The notes beneath the pieces are model-generated. The model was given only the letters and a program-made list of their open reading frames with translations, searched no databases and had not been told where the DNA came from. Of a DNA stretch of 64,000 bases, positions 49,320 through 61,020 are shown one piece after another. Both the position numbers and the translations under genes were made by a program. The stretch lies in contig JBBELK010001218.1 of assembly GCA_037783545.1 (NCBI GenBank), forward strand, positions 62,001 through 126,000. The letters are read 5' to 3'. Position 1 is the first letter of the stretch; each line of letters opens with the position of its first letter. Origin of the DNA: Henricia sp. BOLD:AAB3569 (lineage: Eukaryota; Echinodermata; Asteroidea; Spinulosida; Echinasteridae).

Positions 49320-50965
49320 AGATTGTTTCAGATTAAGGTCGTGAGCACACAATTTGTGCATGGGGACTCTAGTCGACTTGAATTTAAGACTAACCAAAAA
49401 AATAATAACGTGCTTCGTGCCAAGAAGGGCGCTTTGCATCACATCACAATTTTTGAAGTTGCTGTCTATATTCCACAGGCAAACTTTTACCTATCACTGT
49501 GTGCTTTTTTTTGCGCCTGCGCTTTTCAAATTTCTCGCTCCTTAGGCCACGCCCAATCACCTTTCAGTTGCCCAAATCCCATGCACCTGTTTCGAACCGT
49601 GCGCGCAGCGCTTATCCGTTAACCCACTTATGTTTAGGCCTGTGTTGACCGTGTGCTATGCATGCGTAGGTTTAATATGCATAGACTGCGCGGGAATCCG
49701 TCAATGCCAAATTTTGGGTATTCTCTGGATAAAAACCTTGCATATTGCTCGCGGCCATCGAACTTTCAATCCGGCCTTCAATGTGACTCATACAGCTAAA
49801 CGGCCCAAACATTGTACTATTCGAAACTAATTTGCTTGAATTCAGACCTAATTTTGAAAAAAAGGCAAATTACGAGTGTCCATTCAGGTTAAATTTATGA
49901 TCGTGAAAACAAAAACGTGACACAGGCCTTTTGAAATGGAAGAACTCACTGAAAACTTCAACTATTTCCATGTTTTTTGTTGCCATCAAAAGCGGCCATA
50001 TTCTGTGATTATCATATCACTGGTGCGCATGAGTTTCGAGCCAAAACAGGACAAAATTTTTAGTAGAAACATGAGCTTCGGAAACGGGTCAGTGGAGATT
50101 TTCCCGCATGCTTCAGCACTCGCAGCGTATGCAAATGTTCATGACGTCAGTAAATGAGCGGCGCTGTTCGCTAATCTACACATTACAAATTTGCACATGA
50201 CGTAGTTTACTCGTGTATTCATTTTCATTGACGATTCCGCACGTAAATTTAACAAATTTTAACAAGCATAAAATAGGAACCGTTTGATGAATTTTTGCAA
50301 CAAAAGTATTTTTGATATCTGTTGCAACTTGTCTGTTGTGTGAAAATGGTTTTAACTCAAAATATAAATTTTTATTTTTTTTTCCAAGTCGATATCTGAA
50401 GTTTAGTCTTTGTTTAAGTATTATTTAAGTAAGTAGGCCTACGCCTTTAATACCACCTACCTTATGGGTTCCTTAACTTTAAAATACACGTTAGAAATGT
50501 GGTGAATTTCTTTAAATTCTGTAATTCAGGCTATTGTGCTTTTCAGTTTCACTCTTTCATGAAACACATTTCTTTGTTGTTAATTACCGGTACCGCAGTC
50601 GGTACGCTCAGACTCAGAGTTGCTAGCTAGCTGCACTGCACTGCACATGTGGTGATGTCGCAACGTGATTAGGAATCCACCTAAACTATGTAATAACGCC
50701 CTCTATCGCTCGATTCTTAATTTCGGTACCCAATTTATAAATATGTCATTGATGCTTGTGTTCTGTGTTGCTTGACCCCTACACTACTCCTCATGTTTTA
50801 CAAATGATACAGTGAAAGGGTAATTGTTTTGTGCTGTTTTGTTTTGTTTGTTGGGTTGTTTGTTTTGCTAAATATGCCACTTTGTCAGTCTGTATTCTTG
50901 TGAATGAAACAGTCGGCCGTTTTATTAACAAAATAATTCATAAGCATGATAGGCTTTCGTAGCAA
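49320..50965. other. Intergenic, no gene supported
   Basis: Short frames at 49323-49622 and 49936-50157 have no recognisable domain. The sequence is AT-rich with scattered small motifs; nothing else can be supported. Confidence 0.55.
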
Positions 50966-50972
50966 CAATTAA

Positions 50973-51185
50973 GCCGTGGTTACACAGACTGATATTGTCG
51001 GCCGATTGCGGGCCTGTCGGCCGACACAATTGGCGTGATCGGTCTGCGGTGTAAACACTTCATTTTGGCAGATCGACCGACAAAACCATGCAGGGCCGAT
51101 TAGAGTCTGACATGTCAGACTCCAGCCGGCCGATAAAATCGGTGTCGGGCTGTGTAAACAGCTAATCGAGCTGTGTAACCACGGC
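50973..51185. mobile_element. TIR element GCCGTGGTTACACAG, flanked by TTAA
   Basis: GCCGTGGTTACACAG at the left and CTGTGTAACCACGGC at the right are perfect inverses, and TTAA lies directly outside each. TTAA flanks are the piggyBac hallmark. The interior repeats CGGCCGA. Partial relatives are at 33100-33213 and 51655-51794. Confidence 0.8.
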
Positions 51186-51329
51186 TTAAATGTGATACCG
51201 ATTACGTCAGCCGATAAACTAACTTACGCAAACTTTCGAGTTGCCCGATAATTACGGCGCTCTGTGAGTGCATGCCATCGTACTTGTACAGGTAGGCCCT
51301 ACCGAGATAATTTATCTCATCAAGTTGAC

Positions 51330-51640
51330 CTATAGCGTACGTCGACTTTTAAGTTGGCGAGATATTTATGTCGCAAAGTCAACCTCCTGAAATGTAATAA
51401 TTACGTCGACTTGGTAGAATAATTTGTTGCCAACACGAATTGACTTGCGCATATACTTATCTTACCAAGTCGACTTAGTAGATTTGGAAAGGCGACTTGG
51501 CAACCACAATATCTCGCCAATAAATCGACTTAAAAATGTCAGTCATAACGACTATTATTGATTTCGGGAAGTCAACTTGGCAATAATATCTCGCCAAGTC
51601 GACTTAAGTTATTCCACGTTATAAGTCAACTCGTTCTCGG
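51330..51640. repeat. Cluster of AAGTCGACTT palindromes
   Basis: AAGTCGACTT and close variants (AAGTCAACTT, AAGGCGACTT) recur many times, interleaved with ATATCTCGCC. The arrangement is not a strict tandem array and occurs on both strands. No gene is seen. Confidence 0.7.
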
Positions 51641-51964
51641 CCCTCTAGAGCGCCGTATGCAGGCACATGGGCGATAATCGGGCAGTGTAAACACTGCATG
51701 TTTTTCTCGAAATCGGCAAACAAATTCGGCCGACCAAATAAAACGGCCGACCAAATAAAACGGCCGACTTAAAAAAAATCGGTCTGTGTAAACACGGCTT
51801 AATTCATCAATACCACAACTAAATTGAGATTCCTAGTTACGGCGTAACAAATTTGTAAATTTGGAGATTCCTAATCGCGTTGCAACAGTGATTGTGCATG
51901 TGGTCGTCTGCGGTCACAGAAATTTCTGGAAAGGCTACCGAGCGACCTCTAGTGGCGAAGTACA

Positions 51965-52570
51965 GCAGCCGATTTCACGAAACACTGCGCAACTTACGCC
52001 ATAACTTTATGGCGTAGCTAGCTGCGCAATAAACCCAAGATCGATTTCACGAAACTCTCCTTAGCTGCGCAACGTTTATTTTTTCACTTTAGCACTCTTA
52101 ACTTCTAGGACGAGGCTAATTTCTAGTTTATCAACGACTATTTGATGTTTGCGCTTGATAAAATATTCATACATAATTAACATAGTATTACGTCGTTGTT
52201 TTTCACAAATTTTGCACGGTCATCGTGCCTGGCTGCCGTCGCTCGGTCATCATGCGTCGCGTCGCAGATTTCACTGATAAAGGCCGTTTTCTACTAACGG
52301 AAGGCTGTGGTTCAGTTCGTTGACGATGCGGTAAATAAGCACGTGTAGCTAGCTGCATTATCGCCACTTTTCACTGTCCTACGACACATTTTCCCAACTT
52401 ACGCCACCAAAAACCATTGCGCAAGTTACGCCACATTTTATGGCGTAAGTCGGCGAGTTGCGCCATATCCAAATGTGGCGCAACTTTCGTGAAACGCGCC
52501 GCAACTTATGGCGTAACTTATGGCGTAAGTAGACTTGCGCAATTGCGTAAAGTTTCGTGAAATCGGCTGC
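51965..52570. mobile_element. Family E TIR element, copy 1
   Basis: The ends GCAGCCGATTTCACGAAAC and GTTTCGTGAAATCGGCTGC are perfect inverses. The interior carries many GGCGTAAG/CTTACGCC inverted motifs. It is the first of three neighbouring copies in one orientation. Confidence 0.85.
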
Positions 52571-52676
52571 AGGTCGGGTGGTCTGTTCTTGTTCGGATTA
52601 GCGGGTACATGATTGTATTCGATTTCGCATAAAAATCGGTGTGGCTCCAAAAGTGATTTTAAAGTTTTAATCATCT

Positions 52677-53591
52677 GCAGCCGATTTCACGAAACAGTGC
52701 GTAACTTGCGCCATAAACGGTTATGGCGCAAGACTTACGTCACAAAGTTATGCCGTAGCTGCGCAATTACTTAAAATCGATTTCACGAAACTCTTCTTAG
52801 CTGCGCAACGTTTATTTTTTCACTTTAGCGCTCTTAACTTCTAGGACGAGGCTAATTTCTAGTTTATCAACGACTATTTGATGTTTGCGCTTGATAAAAT
52901 ATTCATACATAATTAACATAGTATTACGTCGTTGTTTTTCACAAATTTTGCACGGTCATCATGGCTGCCGTCGCGAGTCATAATGCGTCGAGTCGCAGAT
53001 TTCACCGATAAAGGCCGTTTTCTACAAACGGAAGGCTGGGGTTCAGTTCGTTGACGATGCGGTAAATAAGCACGTGTAGCTAGCTGCATTATTGCCATTT
53101 TCCACTGTCCTACGACACATTTTTCAAACTTACGCCACCAAAAACCATTGCGCAAGTTACGCCACATTTTATGGCGTAAGTCGGCGAGTTGCGCCACATC
53201 CTGATGTGGCGCATCTTTCGTGAAACGCTTATTAACTTATTGCGCAAGTTATACGCAATAACTTATGGCATAAGTGGCTTACGCAATAGACCGTATTCCT
53301 GAACGCGTGCGGGCGCTCGAACAAGGTGATTTGGGGAAAAATGTCCATAGACGACAGTAGAAAAGTGGGGATACGTGCATACGTACGTATGTGGGGAAAA
53401 GTCGCGTACGCGGAGCGCGCAGGACTGTGGCGCGCGCACAGATTTCCATTCAAAATAAACGTTTGGAATGCGTGTGCGCGTAGCGCGTTTTGTGTTCGAA
53501 CATAATGCACGATGGGCGCGGACCACTTGACTAGCGCCCTCACGCGTTCAGGAATACGGCCTATTGCGTAAAGTTTCGTGAAATCGGCTGC
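52677..53591. mobile_element. Family E TIR element, copy 2 (contains nested MITE)
   Basis: Same ends as copy 1. It is about 300 bp longer than copy 3 because of the insertion at 53289-53561. The interior GACGAGGCTAATTTCTAG ... TTTATCAACGACTATTTGA is shared by all three copies. Confidence 0.87.
53289..53561. mobile_element. Nested MITE, GACCGTATTCCTGAACGCG ends
   Basis: The left GACCGTATTCCTGAACGCGT is inverted at the right (ACGCGTTCAGGAATACGGCC). TA lies on both sides, suggesting a Tc1/mariner-type target. The neighbouring family E copy 3 shows the uninterrupted CGCAATTGCG centre. Confidence 0.85.
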
Positions 53592-53616
53592 TGGCCACAT
53601 ATAGGCAAGATCACCT

Positions 53617-54245
53617 GCAGCCGATTTCACGAAACAGTGCGTAACTTGCGCCATAAACGGTTATGGCGCAAGACTTACGCCATAAAGTTATGCCGTAGCT
53701 GCGCAATTACTTAAAATCGATTTCACGAAACTCTTCTTAGCTGCGCAACGTTTATTTTTTCACTTTAGCACTTGTAACTTCTAGGACGAGGCTAATTTCT
53801 AGTTTATCAACGACTATTTGATGCTTGCGCTTGATAAAATAGTCGTACATAAAACATACGTCGTTGTTTTTCACAAATTTTGCACGGTCATCATGGCTGC
53901 CGTCGCGAGTCATAATGCGTCGAGTCCCAGATTTCACCGATAAAGGCCGTTTTCTACAAACGGAAGGCTGGGGTTCAGTTCGTTGACGATGCGGTAAATA
54001 AGCACGTGTAGCTAGCTGCATTATCGCCATTTTCCACTGTCCTACGACACATTTTTCCAACTTACGCCACCAAAAACCATTGCACAAGTTACGCCACATT
54101 TTATGGCGTAAGTCGGTGAGTTGCGCCACATCCTGATGTGGCGCATCTTTCGTGAAACGCTTATTAACTTATTGCGCAAGTTACGCAATAACTTATGGCA
54201 TAAGTGGACTTACGCAATTGCGTAAAGTTTCGTGAAATCGGCTGC
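53617..54245. mobile_element. Family E TIR element, copy 3
   Basis: Same ends, about 629 bp, uninterrupted, and highly similar to copy 2 outside the nested MITE. It lies about 830 bp upstream of the histidine-rich gene. Confidence 0.87.
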
Positions 54246-54893
54246 TGCAGACATTACTTGACCATCTATGGCCTCCACCCCATATCCAAGGTTAGAGTCC
54301 TTGCATTATGACCTACTGCATATCAGTCGTAATATAATGAAGATGACGTTTAACTTTTTCAAGTTAAATTTGGCCCTGAAGGCTGAACGCATCTTTACAC
54401 ATTTTACATCAAATCGTTGCGGTACTGAGGAGTACAGCTCGTGCACAAACTTCAGATGTACGATTTTGCTTTTAGGAACAGTTTTTGTTAAACAGAATGC
54501 GTCAGGCTCTCTGAAATGTTTGATTTTGTAAAATACATTTATTTGTGTACGTTCTACAAACTACCTTCGCTGCGACCAGGAATATTCTTGTTTATACCAG
54601 CCAATGGTAAATGTTTAGTGCCTTAAAGGTTATGTACAGGACAAGATGTCGTCGTTATTCTCTAAAAAATAGATTGACTTTGATAATAATTTTATGGTTT
54701 TAAATATTTTACACTTGCTTATTTTGTGTGATTGAACTTAGATCCTCTTCAGCACTAACAATGCCTGTTTACTTATCTTTGGATTATCTCGCAATGTAAG
54801 AACCAAAGGCCTATATACCTGAACTAAATCTATCTTATTTGTTTATAGATAGCTACGCAAATCACATGCAAAGAATTGCAGGGCAAAGTCCAT

Positions 54894-54960
54894 TGACGTC
54901 GTTTGCTGACGTAGGTAGTCATGCGTCGCGCTTGCGCCAATTGTCGGCCGTTAAATAAGG
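54894..54960 (+). promoter_or_regulatory. Candidate promoter of the histidine-rich gene
   Basis: A TATA-like TTAAATAAGG (54951-54960) lies about 115 bp before the ATG. Upstream are two CRE-like TGACGT motifs (54894 and about 54907) and a CCAAT on the plus strand (CGCCAATTG near 54936). This is position-based inference. Confidence 0.5.
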
Positions 54961-55072
54961 GCAGCTGGAGCTGACTGAACACTTTTTAGTTTTTACCAAA
55001 ACCGAAGCGGGTTGTTAGATAGATAAATTAGCAATTATCTCTGTTTTTTGTGCGGTTTCTACCTAACTCACG

Positions 55073-57787
55073 ATGAGCCACCACCATCACCACCACGGGA
55101 TACTAGACACGCTGTTTGGACATGTAAGAAATGAAAAAAATAATGGTTTGTTTTCGAATTACATTGTAATTTAGGTACGATGGATATCGCATCAGATGAA
55201 TATCGCATCTGAATATCATTTTGAATTTTGTAATTACACATCTTACGAAACCATACCATCTTTCAAAAGCAGCACCCCATCATGGTATGTCGAAGGGTCG
55301 TCGTTGATGTTGTTAATAGTGAGGTTTCGGTGTGCTCTGACGGTTTGTGATTACGACTACAATTAGCCAATTTAACCTTAAAATCTGTATCGCTGTCTGT
55401 TGTTCACTATATAATGTGTAGTATAGTGGCGTTGCTGTCAGTATAGACCGTATCGAATAGCCGCCATTATGTGGGGCACCTTTTGTTACTTAAACCGTTT
55501 AACAATGGAAGCACACTCATGTCCTCAAGGAACAAAGAAAATGGCCCACGAAATAGCGACTATTCGATACGGTCTATTTTTTTGCACGAGGGCCATAACA
55601 GGGGGGCAGTCACATTATCACCGTGTGTCATGCAAGAGTATATATAGGCACTTTGTGGATCTATTGTCACATAATTTAAATATAAAAACCTGCCCCCTTT
55701 CATGGCCGCCGGTGCGAAGGGTCTATACACTTGGAATATGTGTGTAAATATTACAAGTATGTACGTGCATCGGTGACGGAAAGTCGTCGTTTTACCTGAG
55801 GGTGTCCGACCGAAACTTTTTATAGGGCCCTTTATGCCACCAACATAACTATACGGTAACTATACTTTATTATCAACTTGAGATGACGAAGAAGGAGATG
55901 CAGTTTTAGAAGTGGGGGAAACCCCCAGAGAAATATCATAGGAAAAACCCACGCGGTCAAGTATAGGGACAGACTGCAAACATAATCCACATATATACAC
56001 GCCCCGGTACGAACCCGGGGCGCCAGATGTGAAAGACGAGGAGAGAAGCACAACGTCAACCCGACCGCCAAATATCGCCCATAGTCTCGGAAGGACTGTA
56101 CATTTAATGGTGATTCCATTGGCTTTTTAAATATAGCACGACGATCACCACGGCCACCACGACTACCACCACGGCCACCACGATCACCACGACCACCACT
56201 ATGATCACCATGGTCACCACTATGATACCCACTATGATCCCCACTGTGATCCCCACTATGACCCTCACCACCACCACGGCGGACATTATGGATCGAATGA
56301 CTTGGCCCGTGGTATTGCAGTAGGACAGGCCATCGGTGCGGCACAGCGCCCCGCTTACGTACACGTTCCAGCACCGGTAAGAACATTTTTGTTTGACGAT
56401 TTTGGACGAAAATGTTATTGAAAATGATACAAACGTGAAATTAAGAAGTTTACGACGTAGTTGTTTTTACGACCTGAATTCTGATTAAACTTTACACATA
56501 GGTAAATGATCACTGAATCCAATATGTAAAAACAAAAGTTTGAAGGTTATGTATCATTTGCAAGATAAAACGTTTGACAGATTCGTGGAATAAGAGTGTA
56601 ACATAGGCCTATCTATAAGGAAGAATGTTGGTAAACTACCCTGAAGTAAATTTGGTTACTTAGATGCATCGATGCTTCAGGAAACCTTGAAAATCTATAT
56701 ATGAATTTTGTGTACAAGTGAATAGTAAAAAAAAAATCCCGTGCACGGGACTTTTTTAGAAAACCACCTTCAGTTGTAAATTTTCACCATGAAATACCAT
56801 TTTGGTCGGAAATAAATTGATGTGGTGTTTGTTACCATTGCTATCAACACTTTGAGTAAGGTTTTTCTTGTCAACTCATGAAAAACAAAATTGGGTCATT
56901 GCAAATGATACCGTGGCCTTTAAAGCATTACGAATAATGTTCACAAAGATACCATTTTACATGGGGAAAAACATGTGGTGTTTGTTATACCATTGCTATC
57001 AACACTTATACAGTGTTGATAGCATAGCAATGACAGGATTTTTCTTGTCAACTCGTGAAGTGAAATTTTTGGGTAAATGCAAAATGTATTGGGGTTTTAA
57101 CACCTCATATTTTACGTATGTGCAGGAATTTTGCAATTAAATGGACTGATAGATCTTTAATAAATTACCTAATTGGTACTTCGGGTAATCAATCGTCGGT
57201 AGTTTGATTAGTCATCCAATCAATCCGATCAGTCAATCAAGGAATCAATCAATCCATTTCGACTGATCAATTACCTTGGATTGATCAATATTAATTGACT
57301 AATCAATGTTAACAGATTGATCAATTCTGACTGGTTGATAATTTATATTGGTTCATCAATTTCAATTGGTTCATCAATTTCAATTAGTTCATCAATTTCA
57401 ATTGGTTCATCAATTTCAATTGGTTCATCAATTTCAGTTGGTCGATCAGTTTCAACCGCCTAATCAATTCCAAGTAATTAATATTATAATCAATTTTAAT
57501 TGACTGATCAATTTCAACTGACTGTTAGATTTCAGTATTGATCAATTTCAATTGACTGATCGATTTAAGTTGGCAGATTTATCTTTTGTTTACCTATTCG
57601 ATTTATAACAAAGCAACCCATGTCTTGCTTCTATTGACAGCCTGTTGTGGGATACGCCCCTCCTGCATATCCAACCGGAGCTGTCCCGCCGCCTCGGCCA
57701 GCGTTCTATCCGCCTCCTGCTCAACCGGCATACCCATCCGCGCCAGCCTACCCATCCGCGCCAACCTACCAGGGCTATCCACGATAA
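55073..57787 (+). CDS. Histidine-rich small protein with natural His6 N-terminus
   Basis: Three exons with phase-0 GT-AG introns: 55073-55123, 56137-56376 and 57641-57787, giving 145 residues. Exon 1 encodes MSHHHHHHGILDTLFGH. Exon 2 starts with repeats of HDD, HHGHH, HHDHH and Y-D-x-H (HYDTHYDP, HCDPHYDP), then HHHHGGHYGS and a helical-looking NDLARGIAVGQAIGAAQR. Exon 3 is Pro/Tyr/Ala-rich with PPAYP, PSAPAYPSAP and ends YQGYPR. No signal peptide or membrane segment is evident. His/Asp/Tyr clusters suggest metal (zinc, copper or nickel) binding, and PPAY fits a WW-domain ligand; both are inference. I do not recognise the family. Matching phases, a TATA-like box upstream and AATAAA at 57964 support a real gene. 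Intron 1 carries three transposable elements. Confidence 0.78.
55442..55577. mobile_element. Hairpin MITE, TAGACCGTATCGAATAG ends
   Basis: TATAGACCGTATCGAATAG is inverted at the right as CTATTCGATACGGTCTAT. It lies in intron 1 of the histidine-rich gene. A relative is at 58311-58458 in the same locus. Confidence 0.82.
55590..55729. mobile_element. Truncated relative of the 48925-49071 MITE
   Basis: GGCAGTCACATTATCACCGT, TTTGTGGATCTATTGTCACA and AAATATAAAAACCTGCCC match 48950-49050. The left terminus is missing; the right end GGGTCTATAC remains. Intron 1 of the histidine-rich gene. Confidence 0.75.
55870..56040 (-). repeat. tRNA-like SINE, copy 1
   Basis: On the minus strand TGGCGCCCCGGGTTCGTACC (B box-like), then GCAGTCTGTCCCTATACTTG, CCGCGTGGGTTTTTCC and ATATTTCTCTGGGGG match 59700-59840. 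It lies in intron 1 of the histidine-rich gene. Confidence 0.7.
57354..57436 (+). repeat. 18-bp tandem repeat GGTTCATCAATTTCAATT
   Basis: About five units of GGTTCATCAATTTCAATT inside a wider (57200-57580) tract of degenerate TGATCAATTTCAATTGACT text. It lies in intron 2 of the histidine-rich gene. Confidence 0.88.
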
Positions 57788-57963
57788 ATGGCTCTCGTTT
57801 CGGATCACCCGAAACGTAACTTGCATTTAAGAATTGGTGCAGGCAGAATCTGCTACCAAAGTGTGCACCGAAATTTGATTTTTATTACCGAACATGTCGT
57901 GAAACCAAACGTGTGTACCGCATCCTGATTGAACTTTCGGAGACTTGAGGGTGTACCACACTA

Positions 57964-57969
57964 AATAAA
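57964..57969 (+). terminator. Candidate polyadenylation signal AATAAA
   Basis: AATAAA lies 177 bp after the stop codon of the histidine-rich gene, a plausible 3' UTR length. No transcript evidence is available. Confidence 0.5.
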
Positions 57970-58310
57970 TCTCCATAGACAACCGTGCTAATTGGACCAA
58001 ATTCCAAAAAAAATTAAAATCATTTCAAACTCTCTCAGGACATGGCGCCAGGTGGAAACATAATGTTTAAACCTTAACTTTCGTATTCTTTTGAATGTTC
58101 ACTTAGTTGACAATTTTGTTATTTTGGTTTTTTTTGTTTTTGGTGAAAAAAATGGCTCTAAAGAATACCAATCTTATTGACTGTGGTGCACCCTTGAGAG
58201 GTTGCGCACTGAGGGCAAAATGGCTACCGCATTTATTTAAACTTTACAAATGGAAACCAGCACTGATTGAAACTTTAAGAATTTAATATGGGAGTCTGCA
58301 TATGTCTGCA

Positions 58311-58458
58311 TAGACCGTATCATGTCTGTATAGCTGTCGGCAGATTCTTTGTTCCGTGGTGACATGTATGGTTGCACATTTTGTGCTTACATTAATTGTT
58401 TACTAATTTAAACAACATAGTTGCCCTAGAATATGGCAGCTATTCGATACAGTCTATA
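58311..58458. mobile_element. Diverged hairpin MITE, CATAGACCGTAT ends
   Basis: ATAGACCGTATCATGTCTGT at the left is partly inverted at the right as AGCTATTCGATACAGTCTAT. It is the same family as 55442-55577. Confidence 0.65.
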
Positions 58459-58794
58459 CAATACATGGGTTACATATTTTGATCGCTTAATTCATTTATT
58501 GTGTATAAGCTTGTAAATCGATATTAAATGTTTTCACATATTGTTTTCCTAATTTCATTGGGTGTAGGTGTAAATACGATGTTTTGTCCTTATACAATTA
58601 CAAACAGCTAATTTAAGCATGTACTGCAATATTATTTCTGCAATGTAAATACAAAGCAACCTCTGTTTAAATGTCGAACAGTGAAGTATTTTTTTGTTCT
58701 CATACATAATTTTGATTTTCCAATTCGCTTTTTGCGTGTTGCACATGAATACCGTATGGTGTGCTTCCTCTCACATGCACACACTAGTATCCAA

Positions 58795-59165
58795 ATTGGC
58801 TAACCAGACTAAAATTTTGTTGCCATGTAATGTTACCAGCCAGGTGCAGAATCAATACCGTGTTCATTGTGAGATAGAATGCAGGGGCGGATCCAGGAAT
58901 TTTTCCAGGAGGGGGTTTTGCCACCAGGGAGGGGTTTTGCCCGTCAGATTTTTATGTCAGCTTGTTTCGGACAGGCGGACAAAAAAAAATGCATTACATT
59001 ATATTTTTTGGTGTCGGAGCAGGGAGGGGTTTTGACCCCCAAAACCCCCCTCTGGATCCGCGCCTGGAATGGCATAAGGCAATTAGACTGTTGGTTGCTA
59101 TATCATTGGCGTGAGCCACGTAGCAACAACAACATAGTTACGTGGAATTTTTAAAATGCAACTCC
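58795..59165 (+). repeat. Dispersed repeat carrying a hAT-like MITE
   Basis: Collinear with 43590-43770 except for the 185-bp MITE at 58882-59066. Shared landmarks include AGAATCAATACCG, GACTGTTGGTTGCTA and CCACGTAGCAACAA. Confidence 0.75.
58882..59066. mobile_element. hAT-like MITE, copy 2 (5-bp target duplication)
   Basis: Nearly identical to 1655-1842, with ends CAGGGGCGGATCCAG and CTGGATCCGCGCCTG. GAATG flanks both sides. The homologous 43.6-kb repeat lacks it. Confidence 0.88.
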
Positions 59166-59689
59166 GTTTGAAAGTGAAGAATTCGAGGCACCAGCCAAAG
59201 TTCAAAAGTTACACGCAAAAAGCTAATTACCTTACTGTGTATATGATGGATGATAAATACTTGAGGTGCATTATCAAAATCATCGGGTGTAAATATGAAT
59301 TTTATTGATATAAATCACCAGTTTCAGCATGCAGTGCAGGCTTGGGCATTTTCGGAGTCGACTCCGATTCCAAAAAAGAATCGCGATTCCATTTGGAATC
59401 GATTCATACGGTAGTACATATTGTGCAAACGACGACCTAATTATTGGCATCGAATGGCACTGATAAGTGTGGACATTTTCAGAAGCTGAAAATTTGCACA
59501 AAATAAATGGGTGTTTTGGCTTCGAACTGGCTATATGTAGAGTCTATTATCTCTGGAAATCGGCAACCTATCAATGAATATCGAATCTGAATAAAAGGGA
59601 ATCGATTGCTACTATAGGAATCGGTTTCTCAAAAATCTGGACTCGCGATTCCGATTAATTCTACTCGACTCAGCGTGGAATCACCCAAG

Positions 59690-59850
59690 CCTAGTTCTTT
59701 CCCCGCGCCTTTCACCTCTGGCGCCCCGGGTTCGATTCCGGGGCGGGTGGTTTGCAGTCTGTCCCTATACTTGACCGCGTGGGTTCCCCCAGGATATTTC
59801 TCTGGGGTGCCCCCCACCCCTCCCCACTTAAACTGCATATCCTTCTCGAC
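59690..59850 (+). repeat. tRNA-like SINE, copy 2
   Basis: CTCTGGCGCCCCGGGTTCGA, TTTGCAGTCTGTCCCTATAC, GACCGCGTGGGTTCCCCC and ATATTTCTCTGGGGTG match the minus strand of 55870-56040. Confidence 0.72.
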
Positions 59851-60597
59851 TCCAGCCAGCGTGGAATCGCCCAAGCCTAATGCAGTGTTACAATATCTTT
59901 TGCAATGTAAATACTATGTTAAACAGTCGAGGTATGATTTTGCTTTTCCCACGAAATGGAGGGTTTATTAAAATGCGTCATTGCTTTTGATGAAAAACTT
60001 TCAGTTTCTGTGTGTTTTTTAATATATTTTATATCTTGGAAATGTGATCCGAAAGTAACACTTGGCGATAAAGAAAATCACGTTTAAATCAAAACCAAAA
60101 GTAGGCTAAGACAACCGAAAACTAACTTTCATATTCGAGATAACTCATGCGATCAGGAGCTGAAGTTTTGGTTAAATAAACAAAAAATATAAATTGACAA
60201 TGTAAAGGAATTCGGGCATTTTGAAGATAACAAAGGTTTAAAATCCGCCCAATGGATTAGTTACTGACTAATAACGTTATTTTTAAAGACAACAGACCTT
60301 TATCCATAGAGTTAGATATAGTGAACTAGAGTGCGCACTCCCAATACATGATGTGCCGATATGGACGCCGCCATTTTGGCTTAACGCTATGGGTGCACGG
60401 TGGGCAAAGGGGAACGGAGTTGGTGTTGCCCACTTTGCACTTAAGCAAACATGGCGCCGCCCACATCGGCAAAGTCCACAGATTTACATACAATGTATGT
60501 GCTATTTTGCAGATAATACATGAATATCTGGAACAACAGCATTACATATCTAATGAAGAATGCTGGTGAACTATACCTGCAGAAATTTCAACTCCAT

Positions 60598-61020
60598 ATG
60601 GGTCTTTCCACAGTAATGGGGTACATTCCTGTAACATTCAAGATCCCAGTTCACTTCAAATGTCTTAATTTTATCAAGCTAAACTGAGCAAATAACTTTT
60701 TTTACCAAGGAGTAAGAAAATAGTCCTACAACATACATTTGTGAAAACCTCGTGCACAAATTTTCCTATTACGCATGTAACAAAGACGGAAACAAATGTC
60801 ACAAAATTGTCTGTCCACGTTACATACGTAATAGGAAAATGTGTACACTTGCTTTTCAAAAATGTATGTTGTGGCAGCAATTTCTTACCTTTTTGGGCAA
60901 AAGTTATCTCCTGAGAACAAAACAAAGACATTTCTTTAATTTTAAGAAAAACTAAAGACATCTGAAAGGAATTATTGACTTATTTTTCAAATGTACCCCA
61001 TTACTGTGAACAGACGTATA
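60598..61020. mobile_element. TIR element, TATGGGTCT ends, copy 2
   Basis: The ends TATGGGTCTTTCCACAGTAA and TTACTGTGAACAGACGTATA are imperfectly inverted. It is homologous to 24688-25235 in opposite orientation, including the internal CCTATTACG palindrome. Confidence 0.8.

Noticed and set aside
52913..54129. Two similar minus-strand frames of about 90-125 codons in family E copies 2 and 3
   Set aside because: The copies are so alike in DNA that shared frames carry no information, copy 1 has a stop in the same place, and the sequence is inverted-repeat structure.
56104..56386. Minus-strand and alternative-frame Gly/Arg- or Thr/Ile-rich frames at the histidine-rich exon
   Set aside because: They are shadows of the histidine-rich exon; only the His/Asp frame joins exons 1 and 3 in phase.
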